A DNA stretch of 64,000 bases from Pseudomonas ceruminis. Its GTDB lineage: Bacteria > Pseudomonadota > Gammaproteobacteria > Pseudomonadales > Pseudomonadaceae. The notes below the pieces were generated by a model. It was not told the origin of the DNA. It saw nothing but the letters and a program-made list of their open reading frames with translations, and searched no databases. Location of the stretch: positions 105,036 to 169,035 of the forward strand of contig NZ_BQHW01000010.1 of the NCBI RefSeq assembly GCF_021602025.1, given 5' to 3'. Shown here piece by piece: positions 42,719 to 53,051 of the stretch. Position numbers and translations under genes: made by a program. The first letter of the stretch is position 1, and each line of letters starts with the position of its first letter.

Positions 42719-43324
42719 TCAGAACTTGTAGTTCGCCGAAAGGTAAGTCTGTGCACTGCTGGTCAGGCGCAGGGTGCCATCTTTCGGCCCACCGCTTTCA
42801 CCCACTTCGGTGGCAGCATTGGTGCGCAGGTAACGGTAGCCCAACTCCACCGAGGCCTTGTCGGTAATTTCCTGGATCACACCGGCCTGCAGGCCCACGG
42901 CGTAACCATAATCGGTATCGCGGCTGGCGCCCGGCGAATCCTGGGTCAGCTTGGTCATGCCCAGGCTGCCACCGCCGAACAGTTTGGTGGTATCCCCTAC
43001 GGGCAGGAACAGGTCATAGCTGCCCAGCAGGTTCTCCTGGCGCAGCTTGAGGCCGCTGTGGTCGCCGGAGACGTTATCGTAGGTCATGTAGTAGCGGCCC
43101 TGGTCGTTGATCTTACCCAGGCGCACGCCCCAGGTATTGTCCTTGCCAATGATGCCGTCGGCGTTCAGGTTGTCGGTATTGCGCTGCAGCAGGCCGGACT
43201 TGCGCACCTTGTCGCTGGTCTGGCCGTAGGTGAGGCTGGCAAAGTTGTCGTCAGCGGCCTGGGCAGTGGTAATGCCAGCGGCACAGACGGCCATGGCGGC
43301 AAGCAGGGTATTGAAGGTTTTCAT
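42719..43324 (-). CDS. oprH: Outer-membrane protein OprH
   Basis: A 201-residue small beta-barrel with signal peptide MKTFNTLLAAMAVCAAGITTAQA. The body shows alternating strands typical of an eight-stranded barrel and ends with the C-terminal aromatic SANYKF required for outer-membrane assembly. OprH binds LPS in place of Mg2+ and is induced by PhoP at low Mg2+. It is the first gene of the oprH-phoP-phoQ cluster, preceded by the GTTCAG array. Confidence 0.9.
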   Translation of the reverse strand: MKTFNTLLAAMAVCAAGITTAQAADDNFASLTYGQTSDKVRKSGLLQRNTDNLNADGIIGKDNTWGVRLGKINDQGRYYMTYDNVSGDHSGLKLRQENLLGSYDLFLPVGDTTKLFGGGSLGMTKLTQDSPGASRDTDYGYAVGLQAGVIQEITDKASVELGYRYLRTNAATEVGESGGPKDGTLRLTSSAQTYLSANYKF

Positions 43325-43368
43325 GGCTTGGTCACTCCTGTTGAATGCGCTGTTTCTGTCTGGAAGCT

Positions 43369-43374
43369 AGAGTA
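43369..43374 (-). promoter_or_regulatory. Candidate -10 element of oprH
   Basis: The minus strand TACTCT lies 11 bp downstream of the nearest GTTCAG repeat, so that the repeat array covers the -35 region as for a PhoP-activated promoter. No good -35 hexamer is present. Confidence 0.5.
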
Positions 43375-43385
43375 AGCAGGGTGCC

Positions 43386-43424
43386 CTGAACCGCGCCTGA
43401 ACCCGGCCTGAACCTCGGCTGAAC
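43386..43424 (-). promoter_or_regulatory. PhoP-box array: four GTTCAG direct repeats, 11-bp period
   Basis: GTTCAG (CTGAAC on the plus strand) occurs at 43386-43391, 43397-43402, 43408-43413 and 43419-43424. The 11-bp period and sequence match the PhoP direct-repeat box, usually two copies with 5-bp spacing. The array lies between oprH and the divergent dienelactone hydrolase gene and may act on both. Confidence 0.8.
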
Positions 43425-43455
43425 GATTCGTTTGCCAAAACAAGGAGTAGTGAAC

Positions 43456-44247
43456 ATGCGTGCCCTGCTGGCTCTGACCCTGATGTGCAGCGCCGCTCTT
43501 GCCCAGGCGGCAGTAGTGACCCGCGATATCCCCTACCAGGATGCCGACGGCAAACGCTTTGTCGGCTACTACGCCTATGACGATGCGCTGGAGGGCAAAC
43601 GCCCGGGCATTGTCGTGGTGCATGAATGGTGGGGGCTGAACGACTATGCCAAGCGTCGCGCCCGCGACCTCGCGGCCCTGGGCTACAAGGCGCTGGCCAT
43701 CGACATGTACGGCGACGGCAAGCACACCGAGCATCCGCAGGATGCCCAGGCATTCATGGCCGAAGCGATGAAGGACCCGGCTGGCGCGGCCAAGCGGTTC
43801 GACGCAGGCCTGGACCTGCTGAAAAAACAGCCGAACGTCAATAAGCACCAACTGGGCGCCGTCGGTTACTGCTTCGGCGGCAAGGTGGTGCTCGATGCAG
43901 CCCGGCGTGGTGAGAAGCTGGACGGCGTGGTGAGCTTCCATGGTGCGTTGGCGACCCAGACACCAGCCAAGCCTGGCGTGGTTCGGGCCGACATACTGGT
44001 CGAGCACGGCGCCGCTGACAGCATGGTCACCCCAGAACAGGTGGCAGCGTTCAAGGCGGAAATGGACGCGGCCAAGGTCAACTACCAGTTCATCAGCATT
44101 GCCGGGGCCAAGCATGGCTTTACCAACCCGGACGCCGACCGTTTGAGCCACGGCGAGCACGGCGGCCCGGACATCGGTTATAACAAGGCGGCAGATGAAA
44201 GCTCGTGGGCGGACATGCAGGCGTTCTTCAAGAAAGTGTTCAAGTAG
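43456..44247 (+). CDS. Dienelactone hydrolase family protein, exported
   Basis: A 263-residue alpha/beta hydrolase with signal peptide MRALLALTLMCSAALAQA. The active-site cysteine lies in VGYCFGGKVVLDAAR; the His is in ISIAGAKHGFTNPDADR. Dienelactone hydrolases open lactones in chlorocatechol breakdown, but no aromatic pathway is nearby and the export signal suggests a periplasmic esterase. The ATG at 43456 follows AAGGAG. It is divergent from oprH across the PhoP-box array. Confidence 0.86.
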   Translation: MRALLALTLMCSAALAQAAVVTRDIPYQDADGKRFVGYYAYDDALEGKRPGIVVVHEWWGLNDYAKRRARDLAALGYKALAIDMYGDGKHTEHPQDAQAFMAEAMKDPAGAAKRFDAGLDLLKKQPNVNKHQLGAVGYCFGGKVVLDAARRGEKLDGVVSFHGALATQTPAKPGVVRADILVEHGAADSMVTPEQVAAFKAEMDAAKVNYQFISIAGAKHGFTNPDADRLSHGEHGGPDIGYNKAADESSWADMQAFFKKVFK

Positions 44248-44314
44248 AACGTTGTGGGGCCACGCCGCGGCCCCACCTCCCACACAGCCACATTTGGCTG
44301 GCACAATAGCCGCC

Positions 44315-45016
44315 ATGAACAGATTGCCTTCCTGCTGCGCCCCGCTCAAGCATCACTGGCCGCTGCCCCGCCCCCTCCCCGGCGCGGTACTGGTCAGTTG
44401 CGCCTTCGACCCGGCCCTGCTGGCTGCCGACGATTTCCAGCGTGCCGGCATCGTGCCCAGTGCCAGCCTGCAGCGTTCGGTAGCCAAACGCCAAGCCGAG
44501 TACCTGGCGGGGCGTATCTGCGCCCGTGCAGCCCTGCAACGCCTGGATGGCCGCGACTATGTACCCGGCACTCACGATGATCGCTCCCCCATCTGGCCCG
44601 CAGGCATTCGCGGTTCCATCACCCACGGCAAAGGCTGGGCGGCGGCCGTGGTTGCGACCGAAGGCGACTGCCCTGGCCTGGGCCTGGATCAGGAAGCGCT
44701 GCTTACGGACGAGCGCGCTGAGCGCCTGATGGGCGAAATTCTCACACCGCCGGAGCTTGAGCGCCTGGACCGCGGCCAGCCAGGCCTGGGAGTCACCCTG
44801 GCCTTCTCGCTGAAAGAAAGCCTGTTCAAGACGCTCTACCCCCTGACCCACCAGCGCTTCTATTTCGAGCACGCCGAGGTGCTGCAGTGGTCGGCCGATG
44901 GCCTGGCACGCCTACGCCTGCTCATCGACCTTTCGCCCGAGTGGCGCCACGGTGCCGAACTGCAAGGCCAATTCTGCGTGCAAGACGGTCAACTGCTCAG
45001 CCTGGTCAGCGCCTGA
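44315..45016 (+). CDS. 4'-phosphopantetheinyl transferase (EntD/PcpS type)
   Basis: A 233-residue Sfp/EntD-class enzyme that activates carrier proteins by attaching phosphopantetheine. Motifs: RGSITHGKGWAAAVVA, CPGLGLDQEALL (Asp metal ligand), and FSLKESLFKTLYP (Glu/Lys). P. aeruginosa has a single such enzyme, PcpS, serving both fatty-acid and siderophore synthesis; this is its likely counterpart. It lies downstream of the dienelactone-hydrolase gene and faces the RstB-like gene convergently. Confidence 0.88.
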   Translation: MNRLPSCCAPLKHHWPLPRPLPGAVLVSCAFDPALLAADDFQRAGIVPSASLQRSVAKRQAEYLAGRICARAALQRLDGRDYVPGTHDDRSPIWPAGIRGSITHGKGWAAAVVATEGDCPGLGLDQEALLTDERAERLMGEILTPPELERLDRGQPGLGVTLAFSLKESLFKTLYPLTHQRFYFEHAEVLQWSADGLARLRLLIDLSPEWRHGAELQGQFCVQDGQLLSLVSA

Positions 45017-45019
45017 GCC

Positions 45020-46627
45020 TTACAGGGGCGCCTGCTCGCGGGGCCAGCTCAGGCTGAAACAAGCACCGCCCAGCGTTTCGCTGCGGCCCACCATGGCCCG
45101 GCCGGCATGCCAGTAGATGATCCTGCGCACGATCGACAGGCCCAGGCCATGCCCGCCAGACGCGCGGGTGCGACTGTCGTCCAGGCGGGTGAAAGGCGTA
45201 AAGATACGGTCCCAGTAGCCTTCGGGAATACCCGGCCCGTCGTCCTCGACATCGATGCGACAGCGCTGCTGGCCAAGCTGGTAGCTCAGACGCACCTCGG
45301 ACACGGCATGACGCAAGGCATTGCTGACCAGGTTCTGCAAGGCCCGGTGCAGGTAACGTGGCTCGGCTTCTACCCAGGCGCCGTCGGCGTCCTGCACCTG
45401 GCAATCGCCGCGCACCAGCCTGACCTGGGTATTGAGCGGCGCCAGCTCTGCGATCACCCGGGCCAGCAGGGCATCCAGGTCGACCCGCTGAAACTGCAGC
45501 GCAGGCGCGCCTTGCTCCAGCCGGGCATAGGTCAGCATCTCGTCCACCAGCTTGTCCAAGTCCTGGATATCACCGTCCATGCCCGCCAGGTGCTTGGCGC
45601 GGGCCTGCTCGGTCGGCGCGCTTTCGATCATTTCCAGGCCAAAGCGCAACCGTGCCACCGGGGTACGCAGTTCGTGGGACACCGCTCTAACCAGTTCGCG
45701 CTGCATGCTGAGCGAGCGCTGCAGGTGCTCGGCCATGCCATTGAACGCCGCCGCCAGGCGCCCCACCGAGTCGGCGTCGCCTGCCGGCACACGGGTTTCC
45801 AGGCTGCCCTGAGCAATACGCGTGGCGGCGATTTCCAGGCCCGACACACGCCGCTCCAACTGACGCACCAGCAGGTAGACCACCAGGCCGATCAGGCACA
45901 GGCCAAGGAACGCGATGAGTATCAGCAACTGCGGTGGGTAGGGGTTGAGCTGATGCAGCGGGCCGATCTCCAGCACCCAAGGTGAGCCCGGCAAGCCGGC
46001 GAACACGCGGATCGAATCGCCGTCCTTGCCCAGCGCCATGACGGTGTCACCCTCCTCTACCCGCCGCCGCTGGTCATCGTCCAGGCTGACCCGCTCCAGG
46101 CGTTGCAGTGCGACGCCAAAACCGAACCCCTTGCTTTGCTTCAATTGCGCCAGGCGCTGCTGCTGGTCGGCCACCGGGTAGCGCACCAGTTCGTCGATCA
46201 GTAAATAAAGGGTGGCCCGAGCCAGTTGTTCGCTGACTTGTTTGACCTCGGCGACCAGCAACAGGTCTTGCTGGCCGACCTTGCGCAACACCTGGGCGGC
46301 ATGTGGCCCGGTTTTCTCCACCACTACCAGGCCTCGGTACAAACGTGCCCGCTGGCCGCCGTCAAGGGTGCGCGCCGACATGGGTTGCAAGCCCAGCGGT
46401 ACACCTAGCAGGCGCTCCCACATCACCAGGGAGCGCTTGCGTTCGGTGTCGTTCTGTTGGGCCAGGTTGTCGGCCATCAGGCTGAACGTGCCTTGGGCCA
46501 GGCGCTCGCGGTGCTGGGCGGCGCGCACCTGGTTGGTCAGGTGCAGGCTGAGCACCCCCAGCAGGGCCACCAGCACCAGCACAGCGAGCATACCGCCGTA
46601 AATGCGCAGAAAGATCGAGTTGTTCAT
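45020..46627 (-). CDS. Sensor histidine kinase, RstB-like
   Basis: A 535-residue membrane kinase. TM1 is at about residues 8-30, a long periplasmic domain follows to about 230, TM2 is at about 234-254, then HAMP. The H box is AVSHELRTPVARLRFGLEM, the N box QNLVSNALRHAVS, and the lid GGHGLGLSIVRRI. It overlaps its regulator gene by 4 bp. The pair sits beside nrdA as in other pseudomonads; the signal is unknown. Confidence 0.86.
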   Translation of the reverse strand: MNNSIFLRIYGGMLAVLVLVALLGVLSLHLTNQVRAAQHRERLAQGTFSLMADNLAQQNDTERKRSLVMWERLLGVPLGLQPMSARTLDGGQRARLYRGLVVVEKTGPHAAQVLRKVGQQDLLLVAEVKQVSEQLARATLYLLIDELVRYPVADQQQRLAQLKQSKGFGFGVALQRLERVSLDDDQRRRVEEGDTVMALGKDGDSIRVFAGLPGSPWVLEIGPLHQLNPYPPQLLILIAFLGLCLIGLVVYLLVRQLERRVSGLEIAATRIAQGSLETRVPAGDADSVGRLAAAFNGMAEHLQRSLSMQRELVRAVSHELRTPVARLRFGLEMIESAPTEQARAKHLAGMDGDIQDLDKLVDEMLTYARLEQGAPALQFQRVDLDALLARVIAELAPLNTQVRLVRGDCQVQDADGAWVEAEPRYLHRALQNLVSNALRHAVSEVRLSYQLGQQRCRIDVEDDGPGIPEGYWDRIFTPFTRLDDSRTRASGGHGLGLSIVRRIIYWHAGRAMVGRSETLGGACFSLSWPREQAPL

Positions 46628-47322
46628 GGCGCGTCGCCGACGAACAGGTAACCCTTGCTGCGCAGGGTCTTTATCAGCCGTGGGTGGACGGGATCATCGC
46701 CGATCTTGGGGCGGATCCTGGAGATACGCACATCGATGGAGCGGTCCTGGCCGTCGTAACCGACCCCGCGCAGGGCGGTGAAGATCTGCTCGCGTGACAG
46801 CACCCGCCCGGCGTTGCTGGCCAGCAGCCAAAGCAGGTCGAACTCGGCACCGGTCAGCTCGATCGGCTGTTCGCCGAGCCAGGCTTCGCGCAGGCGGTTG
46901 TCGATGCGCAGCGCGCCGAACACCAGGTCGCTGCGCTTGCCTTCTGCCGGCTCGCTACGCCTCAGCAGGGCCTGGATACGCGCCAACAACAGGCGCGGCC
47001 GCACCGGCTTGCACACATAGTCGTCAGCGCCCAGGTCCAGGCCCTGAACCTGGTCAAGTTCATCGCTGCGGGCGGTCAGCATGAGGATCGGGCCAGCATA
47101 TTGGCCGCGCACGCGACGGCAAATGCTCAGGCCATCTTCGCCGGGCAGCATGAGGTCGAGGATCACCATGTCTGGCTGGCTGTCGACGATACGCCGTGCG
47201 GCGCGGCCACCATCGCCCTCGACCGACACTTCGAAACCGTTGGCCTGCAGGTATTCGGCCGTGAGCTCGGCCAGGCGCTGGTCGTCCTCGACAATCAGGA
47301 TGCGGGGTAAGGGTTGGTCCAT
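46624..47322 (-). CDS. OmpR-family response regulator, RstA-like
   Basis: A 232-residue regulator. The receiver carries ILIVEDDQRLAELTAEYL, the phosphoacceptor Asp in MVILDLMLPGEDG, and Lys in DDYVCKPVRPR. The winged helix has LTGAEFDLLWLLA and IKTLRSKGYLFVG. It is transcribed away from nrdA, with the 724-bp nrdA leader region upstream. Targets are not predictable from the sequence. Confidence 0.87.
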   Translation of the reverse strand: MDQPLPRILIVEDDQRLAELTAEYLQANGFEVSVEGDGGRAARRIVDSQPDMVILDLMLPGEDGLSICRRVRGQYAGPILMLTARSDELDQVQGLDLGADDYVCKPVRPRLLLARIQALLRRSEPAEGKRSDLVFGALRIDNRLREAWLGEQPIELTGAEFDLLWLLASNAGRVLSREQIFTALRGVGYDGQDRSIDVRISRIRPKIGDDPVHPRLIKTLRSKGYLFVGDAP

Positions 47323-47583
47323 GGCGTTGCCTTTGATTGTAGTTTTTGCTTTGCCCGTAACGTTTGCCCTTCACCAAAAGGCAACATTGCCCCCGGATAC
47401 TACGTCCCGCACCGGACGCTGCCAACCTGACCCGAAAAGGCCCTGGACTGAACCGTTTTTTGTGCTAGGGTTCGCGCCCTGAAAAATCTGCCGTGGGGCA
47501 GCGAGCAGCCGAAAAATACTGCAAACCACTTGGCACAAGGCCTACAGCGAATACCCACTCTTCACACACAAAGTACGCACAAC

Positions 47584-47592
47584 TTATCCACA
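47584..47592 (+). promoter_or_regulatory. Consensus DnaA box upstream of nrdA
   Basis: TTATCCACA is a perfect match to the strongest DnaA box. E. coli nrdAB is also controlled by DnaA boxes, tying dNTP supply to replication initiation, so the match has a plausible role here. Confidence 0.7.
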
Positions 47593-47619
47593 GGCGCTCG
47601 CCTTGCAAAGCCCCCAATA

Positions 47620-47666
47620 CCGCATTATCTTGTATCCCCATCGCAGCGAACCACTAGATATTGGGT
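47620..47666 (+). promoter_or_regulatory. Pair of NrdR-like boxes upstream of nrdA
   Basis: CCGCATTATCTTGTAT (47620-47635) and CCACTAGATATTGGGT (47651-47666) match the NrdR consensus acaCwAtATaTwGtgt at 11 and 13 of 16 positions. Starts are 31 bp apart, three helical turns, the usual NrdR arrangement. NrdR represses ribonucleotide reductase genes when dATP is high. Confidence 0.72.
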
Positions 47667-47839
47667 TTCGCGCAAAATCACAATCACAAGTCAGCAGTCA
47701 AATTCAAGCGATTTTTCTGGCTGAACTTCCGGTGATTTCAGCAGCCAAACCGCTCCTGCGGAGGCGACCGAGGCAAGCCCTCCTGGGCATTGTTCGGGTA
47801 TGAGTGTTGCAGGCATTGCCAGGCACTCATCAGCAACAG

Positions 47840-48020
47840 TTTTTGGGCGTAAGCCCAGAATCTTTGACTTCGGCCAGGGAGCGGCAGGTTATTGCCCTTA
47901 TTCCTGAGTCTGTCCCGAAGTCGGTACGCCCGAGCGGGCGGATGCGCACGCATGACGCATCCCCGCCCGGGCCAATCGAGCAAGTGGACGGAACGGTGGG
48001 CGCCCAAAAGGCGCCTGAAC
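47840..48020 (+). promoter_or_regulatory. Structured leader region of nrdA
   Basis: Pairing elements: GACTTCGG (47866-47873) with CCGAAGTC (47915-47922); a strong stem CGGGCGGATGCG (47935-47946) with CGCATCCCCGCCCG (47956-47969); and GGCGCC (47999-48004) with GGCGCC (48010-48015). The 5' side of the strong stem can also pair with GCCCG at 47928-47932, so alternative folds exist. No known riboswitch class was recognised. Confidence 0.5.
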
Positions 48021-48046
48021 AATAGAAACAGTGGAGACACCCACCC

Positions 48047-50926
<2,880 letters not shown>

Positions 50927-50935
50927 GGCCTGAAT

Positions 50936-50975
50936 GCCGCACGGGGTGCCTATGGGTGCCCCGTGCGGCTTTTTT
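50936..50975 (+). terminator. Intrinsic terminator of nrdA
   Basis: An 11-bp perfect GC-rich stem, GCCGCACGGGG / CCCCGTGCGGC, is followed by TTTTTT, starting 9 bp after the nrdA stop codon. Confidence 0.92.
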
Positions 50976-51065
50976 GTATCCGCGCCTTAGAGAAACCTTG
51001 CCCTTTGCCCACCGCTCACACGGCTCGGTAAAAGAACAGGACCTCTCAAAAAAGGACGCAAGCCC

Positions 51066-51218
51066 ATGGCGCGGAAAAAAGTGGCAACTCGCAAGATTGG
51101 CCGCAATGCTGAAACCGGCCGTTTCACCTCGGTTGAACAGGCACGCAAACACCCTAAGACACACATTGTCGAAACGCTGCATGCCCCTCACAGACACTGC
51201 TTGCCTGACCGGGCCTGA
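51066..51218 (+). CDS. Small basic protein (50 aa), function unknown
   Basis: A 50-codon ORF (start ATG 51066) too short for most gene callers. It encodes a Lys/Arg-rich peptide, MARKKVATRKIGRN, then ETGRFTSVEQARKHP and KTHIVETLHAP. The TGRF...A..HPKT..VET pattern recalls short segments found in many small Pseudomonas proteins, though this is from memory. It sits between nrdA and nrdB, after the nrdA terminator, and its stop runs into a REP pair. Confidence 0.6.
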   Translation: MARKKVATRKIGRNAETGRFTSVEQARKHPKTHIVETLHAPHRHCLPDRA

Positions 51219-51224
51219 TCATCC

Positions 51225-51291
51225 GCAAGCCGGCCCCACAGGTACTGGACCGCCCTCCAGCCAAGCGCGATACCTGTGGGCACTGGCTTGC
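51225..51291. repeat. REP inverted pair between the small ORF and nrdB
   Basis: Arms GCAAGCCGGCCCCACAGGTA (51225-51244) and TACCTGTGGGCACTGGCTTG (51271-51290) are inverted with few mismatches and resemble P. putida REP. Confidence 0.7.
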
Positions 51292-51331
51292 TGGCAAGGA
51301 GCCCGGCACCGCTAGCATGCAACCTTCAAAA

Positions 51332-51379
51332 ACACCATATGATGTGCCTTGAAATTTAAACTGGCACAACATATAGGTT
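51332..51379 (+). promoter_or_regulatory. Pair of NrdR-like boxes upstream of nrdB
   Basis: ACACCATATGATGTGC (51332-51347) and GCACAACATATAGGTT (51364-51379) each match the NrdR consensus at 12 of 16 positions, with starts 32 bp apart. This would place nrdB under its own NrdR-controlled promoter. Confidence 0.55.
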
Positions 51380-51705
51380 GGCGCTACACTCTTCCCCCAT
51401 ACAGGACGACACCCGATTCGTGAACGGACGCACGCAAAACCGGTCGAAAAAGTTACCCTCGCCGGCACGACATGCGCCCCGATCGAAGGTGAATTCCGGT
51501 ATACTTTGCGCCCTCTGAAAAGCGCACCATTCAATTGTCCTGGCCCCTCTCAGAGGCCTGGCCAGGTACAAGCCAGAACACATTCAGATGTAAACGAGAG
51601 TCAGCCTCTCGCGCTGTCCATTCGCCGTTACGGCCTTGCGTCAGGCATCACATTCTTAACATCCAACCGGTTGCCCCAGGGCGACCCTCAAGCAGGAGCC
51701 AAACC

Positions 51706-52956
51706 ATGCTGAGCTGGGACGAATTCGACAAGGAAGACGGCGAAGTAGCCGCCAAAGGCAACACCCCTGCGCAGGCCACCGCCGCCGCCACCCTCGACAA
51801 GCTCGACAGCGCTGGCGGTGCCGCCGCCCTGGAAGCCCGTGCCGCCACCGCGTCCGACTCCGACGCCGTGAAGCGCGCCAAGGCTGCGCTCGACGCCCTC
51901 GACATCGCTGAAGGCCTGGCTGAACTGGAAGGCTCTTCGGCCCGCGTCGCGGTGGACGAAAAGCGCATGATCAACTGCCGCGCCGACCTCAACCAGCTGG
52001 TACCGTTCAAGTACGACTGGGCCTGGCAAAAGTACCTCGACGGCTGCGCCAACCACTGGATGCCGCAAGAGGTCAACATGACCGCCGACATCGCCCTGTG
52101 GAAGAGCCAGGACGGCCTGACCGAAGACGAGCGCCGTATCGTGATGCGCAACCTCGGCTTCTTCTCCACTGCCGACTCGCTGGTAGCCAACAACCTGGCC
52201 CTGGCCGTGTACCGCCTGATCACCAACCCCGAGTGCCGCCAGTACATCCTGCGCCAGGCGTTCGAAGAGGCGATCCACACCCACGCCTACCAGTACTGCA
52301 TCGAGTCGCTGGGCATGGATGAAGGCGAGATCTTCAACATGTACCACGAGATCCCGTCGGTCGCGAAGAAAGCCGCCTGGGGCCTGAAGTACACCCGCGC
52401 CATCTCCGACCCGGAGTTCAACACTGGCACGGTCGAAACCGACAAAGAGCTGCTGCGCAACCTGATTGCCTACTACTGCGTACTCGAAGGCATCTTCTTC
52501 TACTGCGGCTTCACCCAGATCCTGTCCATGGGCCGCCGCAACAAGATGACCGGCGTTGCCGAGCAGTTCCAGTACATCCTGCGTGACGAGTCGATGCACC
52601 TGAACTTCGGTATCGACGTGATCAACCAGATCAAGATCGAGAACCCACACCTGTGGGATGCCGCGATGAAGGAAGAAGCGACCCAGATGATCCTGCAAGG
52701 GACCCAGCTGGAGATCGAATACGCCCGTGACACCATGCCACGCGGGGTGCTGGGCATGAACGCGGCGATGATGGAGGACTACCTCAAGTTCATCGCCAAC
52801 CGCCGCCTGACCCAGATCGGCCTGAAGGAAGAGTACCCAGGGACCACCAACCCGTTCCCGTGGATGAGCGAGATCATGGACTTGAAGAAGGAGAAGAACT
52901 TCTTTGAGACGCGAGTGATCGAGTATCAGACAGGTGGGGCACTGAGCTGGGATTGA
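51706..52956 (+). CDS. nrdB: Ribonucleoside-diphosphate reductase subunit beta (class Ia)
   Basis: A 416-residue diiron/tyrosyl-radical subunit. Metal and radical residues are in [16 protein letters not shown] (Glu, His and, four after, the radical Tyr), in [14 protein letters not shown], and in [17 protein letters not shown]. An N-terminal Ala-rich segment, about residues 1-85, is longer than in E. coli NrdB and is as in other Pseudomonas. The ATG at 51706 follows AGCAGGAGCC; a longer open frame upstream lacks family similarity. Confidence 0.96.
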   Translation: MLSWDEFDKEDGEVAAKGNTPAQATAAATLDKLDSAGGAAALEARAATASDSDAVKRAKAALDALDIAEGLAELEGSSARVAVDEKRMINCRADLNQLVPFKYDWAWQKYLDGCANHWMPQEVNMTADIALWKSQDGLTEDERRIVMRNLGFFSTADSLVANNLALAVYRLITNPECRQYILRQAFEEAIHTHAYQYCIESLGMDEGEIFNMYHEIPSVAKKAAWGLKYTRAISDPEFNTGTVETDKELLRNLIAYYCVLEGIFFYCGFTQILSMGRRNKMTGVAEQFQYILRDESMHLNFGIDVINQIKIENPHLWDAAMKEEATQMILQGTQLEIEYARDTMPRGVLGMNAAMMEDYLKFIANRRLTQIGLKEEYPGTTNPFPWMSEIMDLKKEKNFFETRVIEYQTGGALSWD

Positions 52957-52982
52957 GGCGGAGCAAACTTCTAGCGCCTAAA

Positions 52983-53005
52983 TAGCCCCGTGCAATGCGG
53001 GGCTA
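52983..53005. terminator. Probable terminator after nrdB
   Basis: TAGCCCCG / CGGGGCTA, 8 bp perfect, with a 7-nt loop, 26 bp after the nrdB stop. No strong T run follows, so it may be rho-assisted or work on either strand. Confidence 0.6.
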
Positions 53006-53011
53006 CTGACA

Positions 53012-53037
53012 CTTCGCGGATAAATCCACTCCTACAG
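53012..53037. repeat. Single REP-like unit
   Basis: CTTCGCGGATAAATCCACTCCTACAG resembles the widespread P. putida REP unit (written here in two parts for comparison: CTTCGCGGATAAATCC and ACTCCTACAG). It lies between nrdB and the LysR gene. Confidence 0.65.
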
Positions 53038-53051
53038 ATTCAGCTCAACAC

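Larger units (their letters stand above)
47323..48046. promoter_or_regulatory. Long intergenic/leader region upstream of nrdA
   Basis: This 724-bp region separates the RstA-like gene from nrdA. It contains a perfect DnaA box (47584-47592), two NrdR-like boxes (47620-47635, 47651-47666), and from about 47840 a GC-rich leader with several hairpins. Long frames antisense to nrdA cross part of it but are not judged coding. The transcription start was not assigned. Confidence 0.7.
51219..51705. promoter_or_regulatory. Intergenic region upstream of nrdB
   Basis: This 487-bp gap contains the REP pair, the NrdR-like pair and, at 51500-51505, TATACT as a possible -10 element. No further gene is convincing. 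Confidence 0.6.
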
